Below the pieces are notes generated by a model that saw only the letters and a program-made list of their open reading frames with translations, searched no databases and was not told the origin of the DNA. The position numbers were made by a program, and so were the translations under genes. A stretch of DNA of 64,000 bases from Tanytarsus gracilentus (lineage: Eukaryota > Arthropoda > Insecta > Diptera > Chironomidae). The stretch lies in assembly GCA_038502055.1 (NCBI GenBank), contig JAXRKN010000042.1:2294001-2358000 (forward strand), read 5' to 3'. Positions 1 through 12,800 of the stretch are shown here, piece after piece (within the stretch, counting starts at the first letter, position 1; each line of letters starts with the position of its first letter).

Positions 1-893
1 ATGTTGAAGCTAAAAGTTACAAAACTCAATTAAAACTTTTGGTGTTTGAAGCTTTTTAACGCATGGCAAAATTCTATTTTAATACAAACCGCCCACATTG
101 CAGAAGCCTCTCTATTAACTCTAACCATTAACATCCGGAAATCCTCAATTTTGGCTTATTTATTAAAGCTTTGATTCGAATAAATACACAAACCTAAAAT
201 GGTAAATGTAAAAAATTCAAAAATCCAAGAGATTATTTATTATAACTGAATTTAAAAATACTACGAATTTTAAAAATAGAAATTCTACCGCCGATTCTTG
301 AATGAATTATTTGAAGCTCCACAAATTTAATAAAGCACAAAACTTGTTCAAACCCGAACGAGTTATATGAAATGCGCGTTTTAACTCCCACAATTCCGCG
401 AAAATAATTCTGGTGCTTTTGTATTCATGTAAATAAGGCATGCTGATGTTCCACTAGAGAAAAGAGCGGAAAAAGGAATGCCAGGAATTTTTAATGATGT
501 TAATAAAGATACAAAATTTTCATTGTTGTGTGTAAAAGTTTTCAGTCTAAATATTTTTATGGTTTCGAAAATGTTCAAAGGAAAAGCGGCTGAATAAAAT
601 AAAATATGAAATTCCAAACTTTTTTCTGTAAATGATTTTAATAAAATTTCAGTGCAACAACCGCAACAACTTTGTTCATTATTATTTTTTATTTCGTCAT
701 ATCCGTTACAAAAAAATTCAAATCTCCCGTCGTTCATAAAGTTTTTGTTCATTTCAGTTCAGTTTCGATCACCCGGCATTTGTTGACAAAAAATTTCGCG
801 AAAATATTTAAATTAATTTTAAGATAAAATTCCATTACTAAAAAACCTACAAACCTAATATAATTAAAGTTAATCATAATTGTGATAGTTAGA
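1..893. other. Upstream region of the TFIIH p52 gene; no supported gene
   Basis: AT-rich non-coding sequence. A minus-strand reading frame with an ATG at 752 runs to 381 (123 codons) and would be divergent from the p52 gene, with 141 bp between the two ATGs. It has no recognisable domain and no second exon that I could join, so I do not call it a gene. The p52 promoter should lie just 5' of 894, but I see no clear TATA box there. Confidence 0.5.
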
Positions 894-2958
894 ATGTCGA
901 GTAAGAAGAGTTCAGCCACAAACAGTGTCATAAAGTTAGAAACTAAAAATCTCCACGATTATCTTAAAACTCAAACTCATCTGCTCTCGAAATTATACGA
1001 ATATCCTGAAATATGTCTCGCTGTAAGTTTATTGTGTCGTACATTATGCAAGAGTCTTATGCTAAACTATGTAATTAGGTCTTTCGTGATTGCATTCCCG
1101 ATATCGCAAAACAATTTGTTGTGAGAATGTTGTTTGTAGAGCAGCCCGTGCCTCAGGCAGTCGTTCAATCGTGGGGCTCTCAAGTCTATGCAAAGTAAGT
1201 TCATGGAAAATTTAACTTCGATTTTAATTTCATTGTCTGTTAAATTTTTGAAAAATCACTTTTATAAAAAGGAAAAATTGTTTAGGATAAATTCTTAAAA
1301 TAATTTTAAACACCTCACTTGATGACGGAGCTTTTAAATCACTACCTCTTCAATGTATTGAATCCTTAAAAGCAACACCATGGTAACTTTAGATTTTCTT
1401 TTCTAAATCATGACAGAGAAAATATGGCAGCATGTGATTCACTCTCGGAGCTCAAGATTTGGAGTGAAGCGTCTATAACTGGAGGATTAATGGCGTGGGA
1501 TCTAAATCCATCATTCAAGAGAAACTTAAAAATAGCATGGCTCGGAGGGTAATTTTGATGAAATTGAATGCACAGCGAGTGTCAGTCATCAATGTCCCTT
1601 TCTCTATCCCAAAAAAAAAATACAATCTATAGGGGTCGATCTTGGTCGATGTTTAATTCTGTCGAGCAATCAGATGCGAAGAGTCGTGATATCAATTTTC
1701 TCGATACGTACGCGATGTCACGATGGAATTGCTTGCTTCACTACATGGTCGACTCGAATGCATCAAAGGGCTCCGAAATCGAGGGAATCTCAGTGGACGC
1801 TGTACGAATTATTTTACATGCAAATCTAATGACTCGCAACGAGCAGGATGGCGCGGTTATGCTGACGAGTCATGGTTTTCAATTTCTTTTGATGGACACA
1901 CAATCGCAAGTTTGGCACTTTATGCTTCAATATCTAAACACATGCGAATCTCGGGGTCTTTCGCTGGTTGAATGCCTTTCGATGCTCTTTCAATTGAGCT
2001 TTTCGACATTGGGACGTGACTACAGCTCAGCGGGATTAAGCGAAAATATGTTAACCTTTTTGCAGCATCTGCGCGAATTTGGTCTTGTCTATCTGCGAAC
2101 GGTAAGTTTATACATTGATGGATGCCAAGGGTGGACATTTGAATGTGTCACAAATCACAAGCTTAAAGTGAAATTTTTAGATTTAACTGCTCACCCATGA
2201 AATATTTACAATGTCATGAATAATCTGCGTCGAAAAATGCTAATAATTTTTTTATCTCACAGCGAAAGGAAAGAAGATTTTTCCCAACCCGCCTTGCTCT
2301 CAATTTTACGACAAAAAATGCCATCGCTATGGAAAATATCGTCGAGAGCGGGAACAAACTAATGATGAGCGATGATAGTAATTACGAGAAGGGATACATA
2401 ATCGTTGAGACGAACTATCGAGTTTATGCTTACACCGAATCGAAATTGCAGATTTCATTAATGGCACTTTTCACAGAGCTCCTCTATAGATTTCCAAATG
2501 TCACCGTTGGCCTCATTACGAGAGATTCTATTCGACAAGCGCTTCGCGGTGGCATCTCAGCGAAGCAAATCATCAGTTATTTGGAACAGCATGCACATCA
2601 AAAGGTAAATCTTTGTGCTTACGTAAATGTAGAATTTCGTCAATAATTTTTTCTCTCTCCCTATCACGTTTAGATGGTGACGAATGCATTGCAGACAACA
2701 TTTAAAACCTCCTCCGTACTGCCACCCACCGTCATAGATCAAATTAAGTTATGGGAAAACGAACGAAATCGGTTCGCATTTATTGACGGTGTGGTTTATA
2801 GTCAATTTCTATCAGAGACAGATTTTATGACACTACGCGACTACGCACAATCAATTGATGTTCTTCTGTGGCAGGACGAACGTTCGAAGAAAATGGTCGT
2901 GAAAAAGAGCGGTCACGATGATGTGAAGAAATATTGGAAACGCTATTCAAAGGGCTAA
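894..2958 (+). CDS. mrn: General transcription and DNA repair factor IIH subunit 4 (TFIIH p52 / Tfb2)
   Basis: Core TFIIH subunit that anchors and stimulates the XPB helicase in RNA polymerase II initiation and nucleotide excision repair, in the nucleus. Six exons: 894-1022, 1079-1194, 1417-1548, 1633-2101, 2263-2604 and 2674-2958; all introns are GT..AG and all phases agree. The product is 490 aa, close to the family length (about 460-500). Recognisable family segments include LHDYLKTQTHLLSKLYEYPE near the N terminus, SAGLSENMLTFLQHLREFGL in the middle (p52 motif NFLQHLREFGLV), and the C-terminal part (exon 6), which in this family dimerises with the small p8/TTDA subunit. Met at 894 is chosen because it gives the expected MSSKK-type start; a GTG 12 bp upstream is not needed. 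Drosophila calls the orthologue marionette; the symbol is transferred by family recognition only. Confidence 0.93.
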
Positions 2959-5832
2959 CAGTCACACTGAGCGCGTGGGCGTTATGAGTAAGATTATGAT
3001 TACTTTTTTGATTTGTGCTCTGCTCGTGTAATAAAAGCATATTTACGCCCTACATTTGCGAGTGTCTGAAATAAATTACCCGTCTCGATGCTAAAATATT
3101 TCGCAGCTATATGAGAAAACGTAAAAATGCATTTTATCAATTTTTGTCGCTTGGAGGGAGGAATTGCGTTAGATGCAAGGTTTTAATATTTAATTTATAA
3201 AAATTAATGTAACTTCTAAGTTACATCTTAACTGGCTTTCTCCAATGTCTCGGCATTAAACGAGATATTTTATCCCTCATAATAATCACACACTCCTAAT
3301 TGAATTATTGAAACTAACATGTCTTCTCTTTAAGCCTCCCTCACATCGCTAAAGATATATGAATTTTGATTTAACAAATTTGTTTCAGCAACAGGTGGTT
3401 CATACACATCATAATTCTCTAATAATAAGAAATTAATGGGAAACAATCGTGCCTTTCATTTACTCACATCTAAATTAGCAAAACGCGTGTTTTTCCTTAC
3501 ATGACAGATTTTTTTACGTGATCATTGCTTACTACAATCGAAAATGCTTTATGAGGGTGAAAAACCGCAAGCGAAGCGGAATAAGAAAATCAATTCTTGA
3601 ATAATATATTTCTGACTTTATTTGAGAGGAGAGTAATGATTCTGTAGATTGAATATTTATCGATTGCTGAGGGCATTTTTAAATATGCCATAAATTATCA
3701 TTTCATCGCTTTCTGTCCTTCTTAAAATGATTGAAATAAATTCTGAAGATTCTCCATTAAAGTTCTAAATTAAATTTCCATTTTTGTGTGAACTTGTTAC
3801 CGCAGTGGGAGTGACTCTCGCTTCAATTTAAATTAATTTAAGCAAAATTCTTCTTGCAGAGTCATTCAGACTGTCTAATGGGACCAATACATTAATTTCG
3901 TCGTCGAAAATCTTCCATTAATATTCGGAAATTAAAATTCGATAAACCGCAATCTTAATTTCCCTTTGTCATAAAATTTTTTTTAAGATCTTGGAGCAAA
4001 AATGCGAGTGACAGGTTGTTTTTATTTTAGATTGGAAAATTCAATAAAAGCGGAAAATTTTCTGCAAGCGGAAATCGAAAATAATTTAGAAGAATTAAAC
4101 AAAAGAAAAAATCTAAAATACGTGGGTTAATTTAGACTTTTAATCAAGTTTAAGTTTCATTTTCTAAATTGTTCCAGTTTTCAACAAATCTCATTTTCCA
4201 CTTTATTTCATCACAATCAAAATTAAGTCTCTATATAAATTTTGAAATTTAAAGCTGTCTCGCGACTAAAGTATTTTCCCCTCCATATACCAAATAACTT
4301 TAATGCGCCGCTCTTTAGGCTTTTAGCAGCCTTGTTTAATCTCACGTAATGCGAAAACTCAATTTGAGAGCTTTTTCCTTCCCCATCACGAAGCTTTTGT
4401 CTGCTGTCATGTTCACACATTGACTTTTGACAACCAACCTCCCACATTGCTCGCTACTTTCATACTTTGTCTTTTCTCACATCTCTGCACATTTGATTCT
4501 TACACAAAAGATTATTTACCGCTCGATGATTTTATTTTTATGTTATCGTTCGTTGAAATTGTGAAATTGTATTGAAAGCTTTATGTGGATGGAACCGAAC
4601 TGAGGGTTGATTTTTCAAATTATTTGAAAAGCTTTTAACTTTAAAATGGAATTTGATGTTTTCATCTGCAAAAATTCTCACAAAACTATTTAAATAATTT
4701 TCGTCCAATTTCACTAAACGTTTTGCACTTCAATGATAAACTTTTTACTGACATCACTTAAAAAAAACTGCTGCTGCAATTTTCATCACATTTTTGCTCA
4801 ACGAGTAAGAAAAAATTGAATTATAAAAGTTGGTTTCATAATGAAGTTGCAGTTGAAATGCAGCAATTATAATTTTCACAACACTGCGACACTGAGCAGA
4901 ACCCAAGACTTATTTTTTTCATTGAATTATCACGAGCGCGCTATAAATGCAATAAAAATAATTTGAAATGATAATCGTCCACTTCTTGCAGCCAGCGAAC
5001 GAGACGTTTTTTTATCATCGCAATAGAAAGGACGGTACTGAGTGTCAGAAATAAACAAGATCTACTGTAAAAAGACCATATTTTGTATATATCACGATGT
5101 TCTTCTTTAATGGCACAAAGTTTCGCTGTTATAAGGACACGCGAAACCGTATGTGCAGCTTATATTTTTTTTCTCGCTGTTTTGGAGATGGAAGTGGTAT
5201 TAAAATGTCAGGGCATAATGTGAAAATACAGCAGCACAGTGGACCATTATTATCGTTTACCATGCCGCCGTTTGCCCAAAGAGAATTTCTCTCTATAAAA
5301 TAAATACATTGTGAACGGCGAGCATTAGCATGAATATCGCATAATTTTAAACCAAAGCTCCTCATCGCCGATGTTGTGTGTACATTCATGTGGCTTATGA
5401 AAAAGGGACGAAGGAAATTTATTACAAGTTCATGAACGAAATTGGAAATATTTAACAGTTTTGTGGGGCATTCGCGAGAGATTAAAGCGGTCAAGGACGA
5501 GATTTAAAGCTTTTTAAAGTTCATTTAAATTTACGGCTGTTTAATGTGAATCTCTTAATTTTACTTTCCATTTTGTTCTCATAAAAGCTTTGTAGAAATT
5601 ATAAAACGAATTTATTAAATGAGACAGACGGGAAAATAAATTTTCCTAATTTTCAAATTTTGCCCTAAATAAAAATTCAAAAGCCAATCTTTTCCACGTG
5701 TTCCACACGCGTTTACGGAAATTCAATACCGCAACATGAGAGAAAATAAATTTCCAGCACACGAATTTAATAAATTTATTCAGCAAACACATAATTTATT
5801 GGATCTAATTTAAATATCACACATGCACAAAT
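2959..5832. other. Intergenic, 2.9 kb, no supported gene
   Basis: AT-rich spacer between the 3' end of the p52 gene and the 3' end of the minus-strand gene at 5833-6687. It holds the p52 poly(A) signal and a short perfect dyad at 3208-3225 (arms TGTAACTT / AAGTTACA). Open frames at 4223-4447 and 5097-5494 are short, lack recognisable domains and are not supported. On the minus strand several AATAAA matches around 5770-5800 could end the next gene. Confidence 0.5.
3030..3035 (+). terminator. Polyadenylation signal AATAAA of the p52 gene
   Basis: Canonical AATAAA, 71 bp after the p52 stop codon; position and strand fit the 3' end of that transcript. Confidence 0.6.
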
Positions 5833-6687
5833 TTAGGTTTTTTTAGCAGCTAAACTTTGTAGCTCTTCAACGAGAGTTTCAACTCGGCCAGTTTCGAAAT
5901 TATACATGGGATAATTGCGCATATAATCGTATGAAGCCCTTCGATGATCGTGAATAGTGCAATTATTTTGAGGATTTCCCAAAGAACTGCCAAATTCATC
6001 TCTCACTCGCACGTTGCCATTTTCAGATCTCTGTGGTTGATTCAAATTTTTTTCAAACTCATCATAAATGGGAAAAATGTGGAGTTCATCAAAAATGATA
6101 TTATGTGACATCGATTTACGAGGAAAGCATTCAGTTGACACTTTCATCTGATCATTCGGAGAAGAAAATACATCATCCTCAGTGGTGCTGTGAACTTTTT
6201 GCATGGCCTCATCAATTTTTTTAAATTGCTCTTGTGACTCGGTTAGATTGATGTTTTTAAGTTCGACTCTTCCAAGATTTTGAAGAACTTTAACTGTCGC
6301 TTCATCGTATCCATAATTGTTGGTGTTTAAAAGTGGAAGAATTTCTTTGTAGTAAAGTTCTTTAATTTCAAGGTAGGAGAGGCCAATATCGTCCTAAAAT
6401 TTAAAAAATTTAATATACCTTTTTAAGGAATTGAACATAGAACTTTTTGTAAAAAGTTTTGTTTTAAAAATAGAAAACAGCAAATGTTTAAAATGTTTAA
6501 TTTAATTAATAATTTCTTTAATTTTCTATTTTTTAATTCAGCCATTATTTTATTTTTTAACTTTTCAAACCTTCAGTAAATCAGCAACTTGAGTCCAAAT
6601 ATCCACATTTTTGTTATTCTTATTTCGTTCCAAACATCTAACGACTTTATCAATTACTGTTTTTCTTAATTTTTGGGAAGGAATCAT
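5833..6687 (-). CDS. Unrecognised two-exon protein, 225 aa
   Basis: Exon 1 is 6687-6571 and exon 2 is 6393-5833, joined by a GT..AG intron of 177 bp in phase 0. The start at 6687 (MIPSQKLRK) is chosen because the open frame further upstream has no ATG before an in-frame stop. Residues 1 to about 65 are a compact charged/aliphatic region with one conserved-looking Trp in WTQVADLLK, followed by SYLEIKELYYKEILPLL; this has the feel of a small helical domain (SANT- or ARID-like), but I cannot assign a family. The rest is polar and probably disordered, ending in a short helix (VETLVEELQSLAAKKT). No signal peptide from this start. Alternative: an upstream exon could extend it, since the frame 5' of the Met encodes a hydrophobic stretch (GISALILSS) that would become a membrane segment. 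Confidence 0.55.
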
Positions 6688-9600
6688 GTCTCGACAAGTT
6701 TGATTTAATTTGTTTACAAAATAAGAACTGAGAATTAACGCAGAAATACCGAGATGATAAAATTTCAAAGAATAAAGGAAAAACGAACCCCTCGTAACCT
6801 CAAAAGTAGGGGAAATTTTATATTCGCATCACCGGTAAGAGATCACGTTTAAAAATTTAATATTAAAGGTAATTAAAAGGTTTAAAAATATTTAAGTGTT
6901 AAATTAATCAAAAAAGAACCTCGGAGAATGCAAATCTACCAAAAATTTAAAATATTCAAAAGATTTAGTGTCAAAAATATTAAAATTAAAAACTAACCTC
7001 AGAATTTGTAACCATGTGCGACCAATTGATTAAAAAATATTTAAAAAAACATGTTGAAAAGCTTTTTATTAAATAAATTTTTAAGGACTCGAACCTTCTG
7101 TATTTATTTATTTATTAAAATAATTTTAATATTTTGCAAAATTTTAAAAATTAAAGTATGAATTCTTCTCAACTTTGCTAAAATTTTAAGAACATCAAAA
7201 AAAATTAAACTTTTCTTGAAAAGATTGTCTTTGATTTTTCACGAAACAAATTAATAAGAATTTTACTAAAATTATCAACTCAAATAGAAGCGCCAAAAAC
7301 CATGTCATTGTTCCTGAGTGAGAAATTGACACAAATTCTCGGTTCAACTCTCACATTCTCCAACGGTTTCACACAATATCCTTCATTGAAGTCTTTGAGC
7401 CCTCATCTCATTGACCATCGTGATAATGTGTAAGATAAATGTTCATATGCAACTGTGGTTTACTTATTCAATACTAAACTACTTACAAAAGTTGAACAAC
7501 AATTTTTTTAACAATTTTTTTATATCTTCCAATTAAAATAAATTCTGATTATTTTTCTTCTATTTCAGTAGGTAAGTTGGCAACCCTCCTTGGTGATGAA
7601 TGTTAGGTCAATTAGCATCAAATGACGTTTTTATATGGAAATAATAATTGCTAGGTAGTAAAGTTGATTTATGACATTCATACACAAAATACCAAAAATA
7701 AAAGACTGCAATAATATTATGTTAGCATAAGAACGTGCATCGAGTTTTTCTCTCTCTTTCGCTTCCAGCAATTTTCTCTCTCAACAACATTATTTTTTCA
7801 TGTAGCAGGAAAAAAGAGGGAAGTAACATAAATATTGTGGAGTGAAATTAAAAAGTTGTCGGTCATTTTCAAAAATTTAAAAAAATAATTTTAATTTTTA
7901 ATTTTTTTTTAAAAAAATCAATTGAAATATTTTTTTGTCCATAAAATTTGACTTCCGTCCTGTTTATGAATGAAAAATTTTCCTCTCTCAATTTGCTCAA
8001 TATTTTCTCTCTCTAGCTCTCTCTCTCTCACTTAAATTTGGCTTCGAGCACATAGGAGATGAAAATTGTAGGAGGAAGGAAAATCTTGTTCTCAGTGTAG
8101 CTGCGGTTCTCCTCGGAAAAGGATTTCGAGTGAATTTATTGCTTGAGTTTAAGTTTTTTTGTGCTCATCATCACTTTACCACTCTCAGGCTCACATAGAA
8201 TTGCAGTGTAGTTTCACCTCTTGTTCACGACGCTTTAAGCGATAAATAAGGATATCACAGAAATACTCTCAGACAGAGAATTGCAGTGAGTGGAGTATAA
8301 AAAAATCGATTTTCGCATTTTCGCTTAACGTGCACATAATGGAGCTAGTGAAAAGCTAGCTGTGCATCAATCAATAACCACACATAAGGAAGTTGCTTTA
8401 CCCCAAAAAAGAAATGAAAAATAGAAATTAATTTATATTCAAAGAGTGAAATTTTAGGAGAGAAAAAGTTTCTTTTTTCAAGGGACCACTTGAGTGGAAT
8501 TAATGCGGAAAATTTGTAGAAAAGTGTTCGTGATAATGGCCAAGTTATTGTTATCTATTTTTGAAAAAATAATAAAAGGCATTTATTAAAAGGAAATTCG
8601 ACGATGGAAAATAAAGTAAAAAAGGTTTTATTTGGGAGAAATTTCTTCCATCTCCCGGAGGAAAAGTGAAAAAAGATAAAAACGGTCCCAAAATTGTGAA
8701 TTGAAATTTTTACTATGCTACGCATGGAAAATGGAGCTGCCGAAAAGATGATTTCTATATCGGAAAGAAAGGCAGTGTGGAGTGAGAGGATTATATTTGT
8801 GGTGAAAAATTCCTTAAGTAAAGCGAGCATGAAAGGAATGAATAACACAGGAAATGAATGCTGCAAGTGGATAAATCTGTAATGGAGAATCCATTATGAT
8901 TCTTGTCTCTGCTTTCTCCATTACACTGTAGTCGGAATTCCAAGCAATTCACGTACAAATTTTTTTCGTGTGTTACTTTCACATAAGAGGATAATCTTCC
9001 TTATGTTTTTGTGTGTGTTGATACTTAAAGAAGAGCAAAGTCCTTATGTGCAATGGACTGAACAAGAAGTTTTTATTGTCTCTCCCCTTTTATACTCTCT
9101 CAATATTGATTGCCATTGTGGAAATGTGCGAAAGTCGACATAAAAAAGTTTTAAAATCCCATTTATTTGCCCAATGAAAAAATCCCTTTGAGGAAGATGT
9201 GCTGGAAAAATTTATGTTCATGATAATGAAATTGTAGTTTGAGTGTTTCTTGACATATGGTGTAAGATAACATTGAAAATAAGTTATTTCACTTTTCAAT
9301 GTGTTCTGTTTTAAAATTAGAAACATTAATTTTGGATCAAACTTTCACTTCTCACTTAAATCTTAGTGTTTCATTTTCCACTGTGTTCTCAATTAATTAT
9401 TTTATCACTCTTAAAAGCTTTAAAATTCCATTTTTCTTTCAATTTCTTCTAAGAACCCATTTAAAAATTAATCATAATTAAGGAACAACTAATTAAAAAT
9501 TCCAAAACTTTACATTATTTTAATTAATGAAAATGTAAATTATTCAAGTCTAAATTTTCAAGGATAATTTTATTCCGCATAGAGCACCCAAAATATTAGA

Positions 9601-9876
9601 TGAATTTTAAATTGTCAACCCTTGATTGCCATTTGCTAATTCTCAAAGGGATTAGCTTAACATTTAAATAATTCGATTACAAATTCAAATTATTCGGAAT
9701 TAATTTTCACATCTTCCTCAAAAGTCCAAATCTAACCCACAATAAAAAAACATAACATTTGCAGATTAAAATGGATTGAAATGGTTGTGCTCGCATTCGA
9801 GTAAATGGATTTATTAAAAATCACATGAATAATTTTTTGGTGACTGTGGCCTGGAAGTTCTCAAGGGATTAAAGCA
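6688..9876. other. Intergenic / 5' region of the Dok-7-like gene
   Basis: No supported coding exon. It contains a B-box-like motif at 7085-7095 (minus-strand GGTTCGAGTCC), pyrimidine tracts rich in CT repeats at about 7745-7795 and 7980-8030 (possible GAGA-factor sites on the other strand), and a long stretch from about 8090 to the ATG at 9877 that may include 5' untranslated exon(s) of the downstream gene. Confidence 0.45.
8092..8126 (+). promoter_or_regulatory. Possible Inr plus DPE-like core promoter for the Dok-7-like gene
   Basis: TCAGTG at 8092-8097 matches the arthropod initiator in five of six positions, and GGATTT at about +28 resembles a downstream promoter element (RGWYV, one mismatch). 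It follows a CT/GA-rich tract, as many fly promoters do. No transcript evidence; weak call. Confidence 0.2.
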
Positions 9877-12800
9877 ATGGTGGACATTAATTCGATCATC
9901 GAGGGCAGCGTCAAATTTCGCGATGGTAAAAAGGTAAGTCACATTTTCTGTCACATTCATAATTAAATCATTTCCCTCACCCACACATGGGTATCACATT
10001 ACACTTGAATGTTCGAGACAACAGACGCTCGATTTGTGCATAATAAATAAATCATTATAACTTTTGCGAGATACCATCAGCATTTTAAACACATTTCTCC
10101 TCCCATGTGACGAAATACGGCGTAATGCATCGTTTGAGTTTAATAGTTTTTTTCGGCTTAGTCGGAGGGATGCAAAAGATATTACATTTAATATCTCAAT
10201 TTGGAATTTGCCATGCTGCATTGGAATAGGGGTGGAAGATAAAATTTCCGGCTTAGTTTTAGTGTTTTAAAAATATTTTTTTTTAACATTCTCAAAAAAA
10301 TTGATTTTATTTTTTAATAAAAAGAATTTAATTCGAAAAGTCACAAATCAACCGTAAAATTTCACTTTTGACTCATCCTGAAAGCTTCTGATTTATTTGG
10401 CGCAATTCTCGAAGCAAATTCATGCCTAAGCACGATCATTTTGTCATTCCTTGATTGTTTAAGGATAACGGAATAAGTGTCCTAAAGCCCTCTTGATTGA
10501 TTGACTTACTCTCGGTACTCTTTCAATATCAACGACGCTTTTGCCTTTCTTTCTCATCTTTACTTAATCCCTTCTCGTTTGCTTCTTAGTCTCTTGAGAC
10601 AATATTCTTCGTTAAGGTACAATGTTTAACAAGAGTAAACGAGGAAGCGTAAAGGAAAACTTTTTCATTGACGCTCATAAAAGCGACAAATTAATTACGT
10701 TACTGAAAGAAGCGATGTAATGCGCTATGTACACCCTAAAATTGCATTAACTTTCGCCTCCATCTCTCTTGTCAATTTCAATATGATTGAGACTTATAGA
10801 GGCAAAAAGGGTGGACCAACGAGCATCGAGCACGTGTGTGCAGTCGACCGCATTTTTTGGGTCAGCCAATTAACAATAATCACGTCTGTTTACAATATGT
10901 AGCTTCTAGTTAATATTAATTTAGTTTATTTAGGACTGACTGATGAATATGTGGATACACATAGTGTGTGCATGGTTAATTTGCTTAAGATCCGGGTAAT
11001 CTATATTTGGTGGACAAAATTAAGGAAAGGTCAAAATATTTTAGGAATATATAAGCAAAAAAATATTAATCATGCAAACAAATTCATTTCAAATTTTAGG
11101 ATTCGAACCTCATTTTTTCTCTCTTTTTTCTAATTATTATTTATTTGTTGGTAAATTTTAAGATATTTGTGCAACATTTGTCAACCCCTCGTGCATCCAA
11201 TTATAAGTGCGAGCGAAAAGCATAAAAAGAATTAAGGAATTTATATGCATTTATATACACTTCTCTTTTCATCTCTCTCCCCTTATAAGAGGATTTTAAG
11301 TACGGAATCATTTCTCGCACAAATACACAAACACACGAAAAATCTGCAGTAGTTTCAATTGTTCTCTGTTGAAAAAGAGACGACTTCAACCTGCATTGAT
11401 GCTGTGTTGTGCTCGGAACCCTCCTTTATTGCTTTTTTCTCTCCTCATGCAATTTTATCGATATTTTTGTTGTGTTCAAGTCACACTGTGTCCCTAACTT
11501 TGTCGATTTGTATCAACTTTAGCAAATTTTTTCTCACTTCAATTTAATTACTGGAATCATGAATTGTTGATGTAAAATCGTCGCTATCATCTAATATCAT
11601 CCAAGTTAATCTTACGAAATTAAATAATTGTCATTCATTCACCGAGCTCTTGTTTTTAACTTTTTTGTATCGCGCACGTTCGAAAAAAATTCCTTCATTC
11701 TCTCCCCTTTATAATAATTTCATCTATCGACTCCCTCTCTTTCGCATGTTCACCCACAAAACACCCGAGATTTTTGATTAAATTTCTCTCATCTGGGTGA
11801 CGAGGAAAAAGAAGTTCAGTGGAAATAGGAAATACACGAAATATGGGGAAAATCCTTGAATCAGCATATGGTGGGTGAGGATATTAATTTTTCATTTGAT
11901 AGAATATTAATGCCATACGGTCCATCCGAGAGAACATGCTCACATAAAATGATGAAGACAGCGACGATGATGATACATCTTGAATTAAAGATCTCGTAAA
12001 GTTCATCCCACAAAACCTCCTAGACACGAGACATTATAAGAAGAAAATTGTTAGAGAAAATGGGACGAAATGAGTGAAAAAATGGTCAAAAATATTTGTT
12101 GCTTAATTTTGTGTCAAAACTTTCAAAGTGCTCCAAAATTCAATGCAGCGTTTATCAAACTGACATAAAAAACCATAAATTTAACTTTAATGCGACGACA
12201 TGTGACGACAACTCTCATCCTGACAACATTTCAATTTTCCCAAAAACACGATGAAAAGCATGGGAGCAAAAAAAGAATTGCGTACAAGATTTGCATTAAA
12301 AATAATGTCTATGAGGGTGATGAAGGCACACATTGAACATGAATTACTGGGTGAGGAAGTCGTCGGCAATCATTCAACTGTTCTATCTCTTCTTTTTTTG
12401 TCAATTGTTGTGTTATTGTTGGAGTTAAAGATGGAAAAAGTTGCAAAAGCCCAGTGAGTGATTTTCCTGGATTTTCAAAATATATATTTTTTAAAATTTG
12501 TTTTTGAATAAAATTTTAATCATTCAAATTCTTACCTGAGAGCTATCACATCGTAAAATACCAATACCAATACCAAAATTTTAATCATTCAAATTCAAAA
12601 ATTCAAGAACTAAAAAACTACAAAAAAAATATTTCCCACTGGTTTAAATTTTTCCACAATTTTCTTTTTCCGTGTAACTTGAAAATAAAATTTATAGCGT
12701 AAAAATAACAAAAGGGAAAATTGAAAACAGAAGCACTAACAGCATTATGTGCATTCATTGTCGTTTCGCAATGTATAATGCTGCATACACATTAGTGTTT

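Noticed and set aside
381..752. Minus-strand 123-codon ATG frame divergent from the p52 gene, Cys-rich near the start (SCCGCC)
   Set aside because: No domain recognised, no joining exon found, and AT-rich DNA often yields such frames; a real small gene is not excluded.
1723..2138. Open frames overlapping p52 exon 4 on both strands
   Set aside because: Shadows of the real coding frame.
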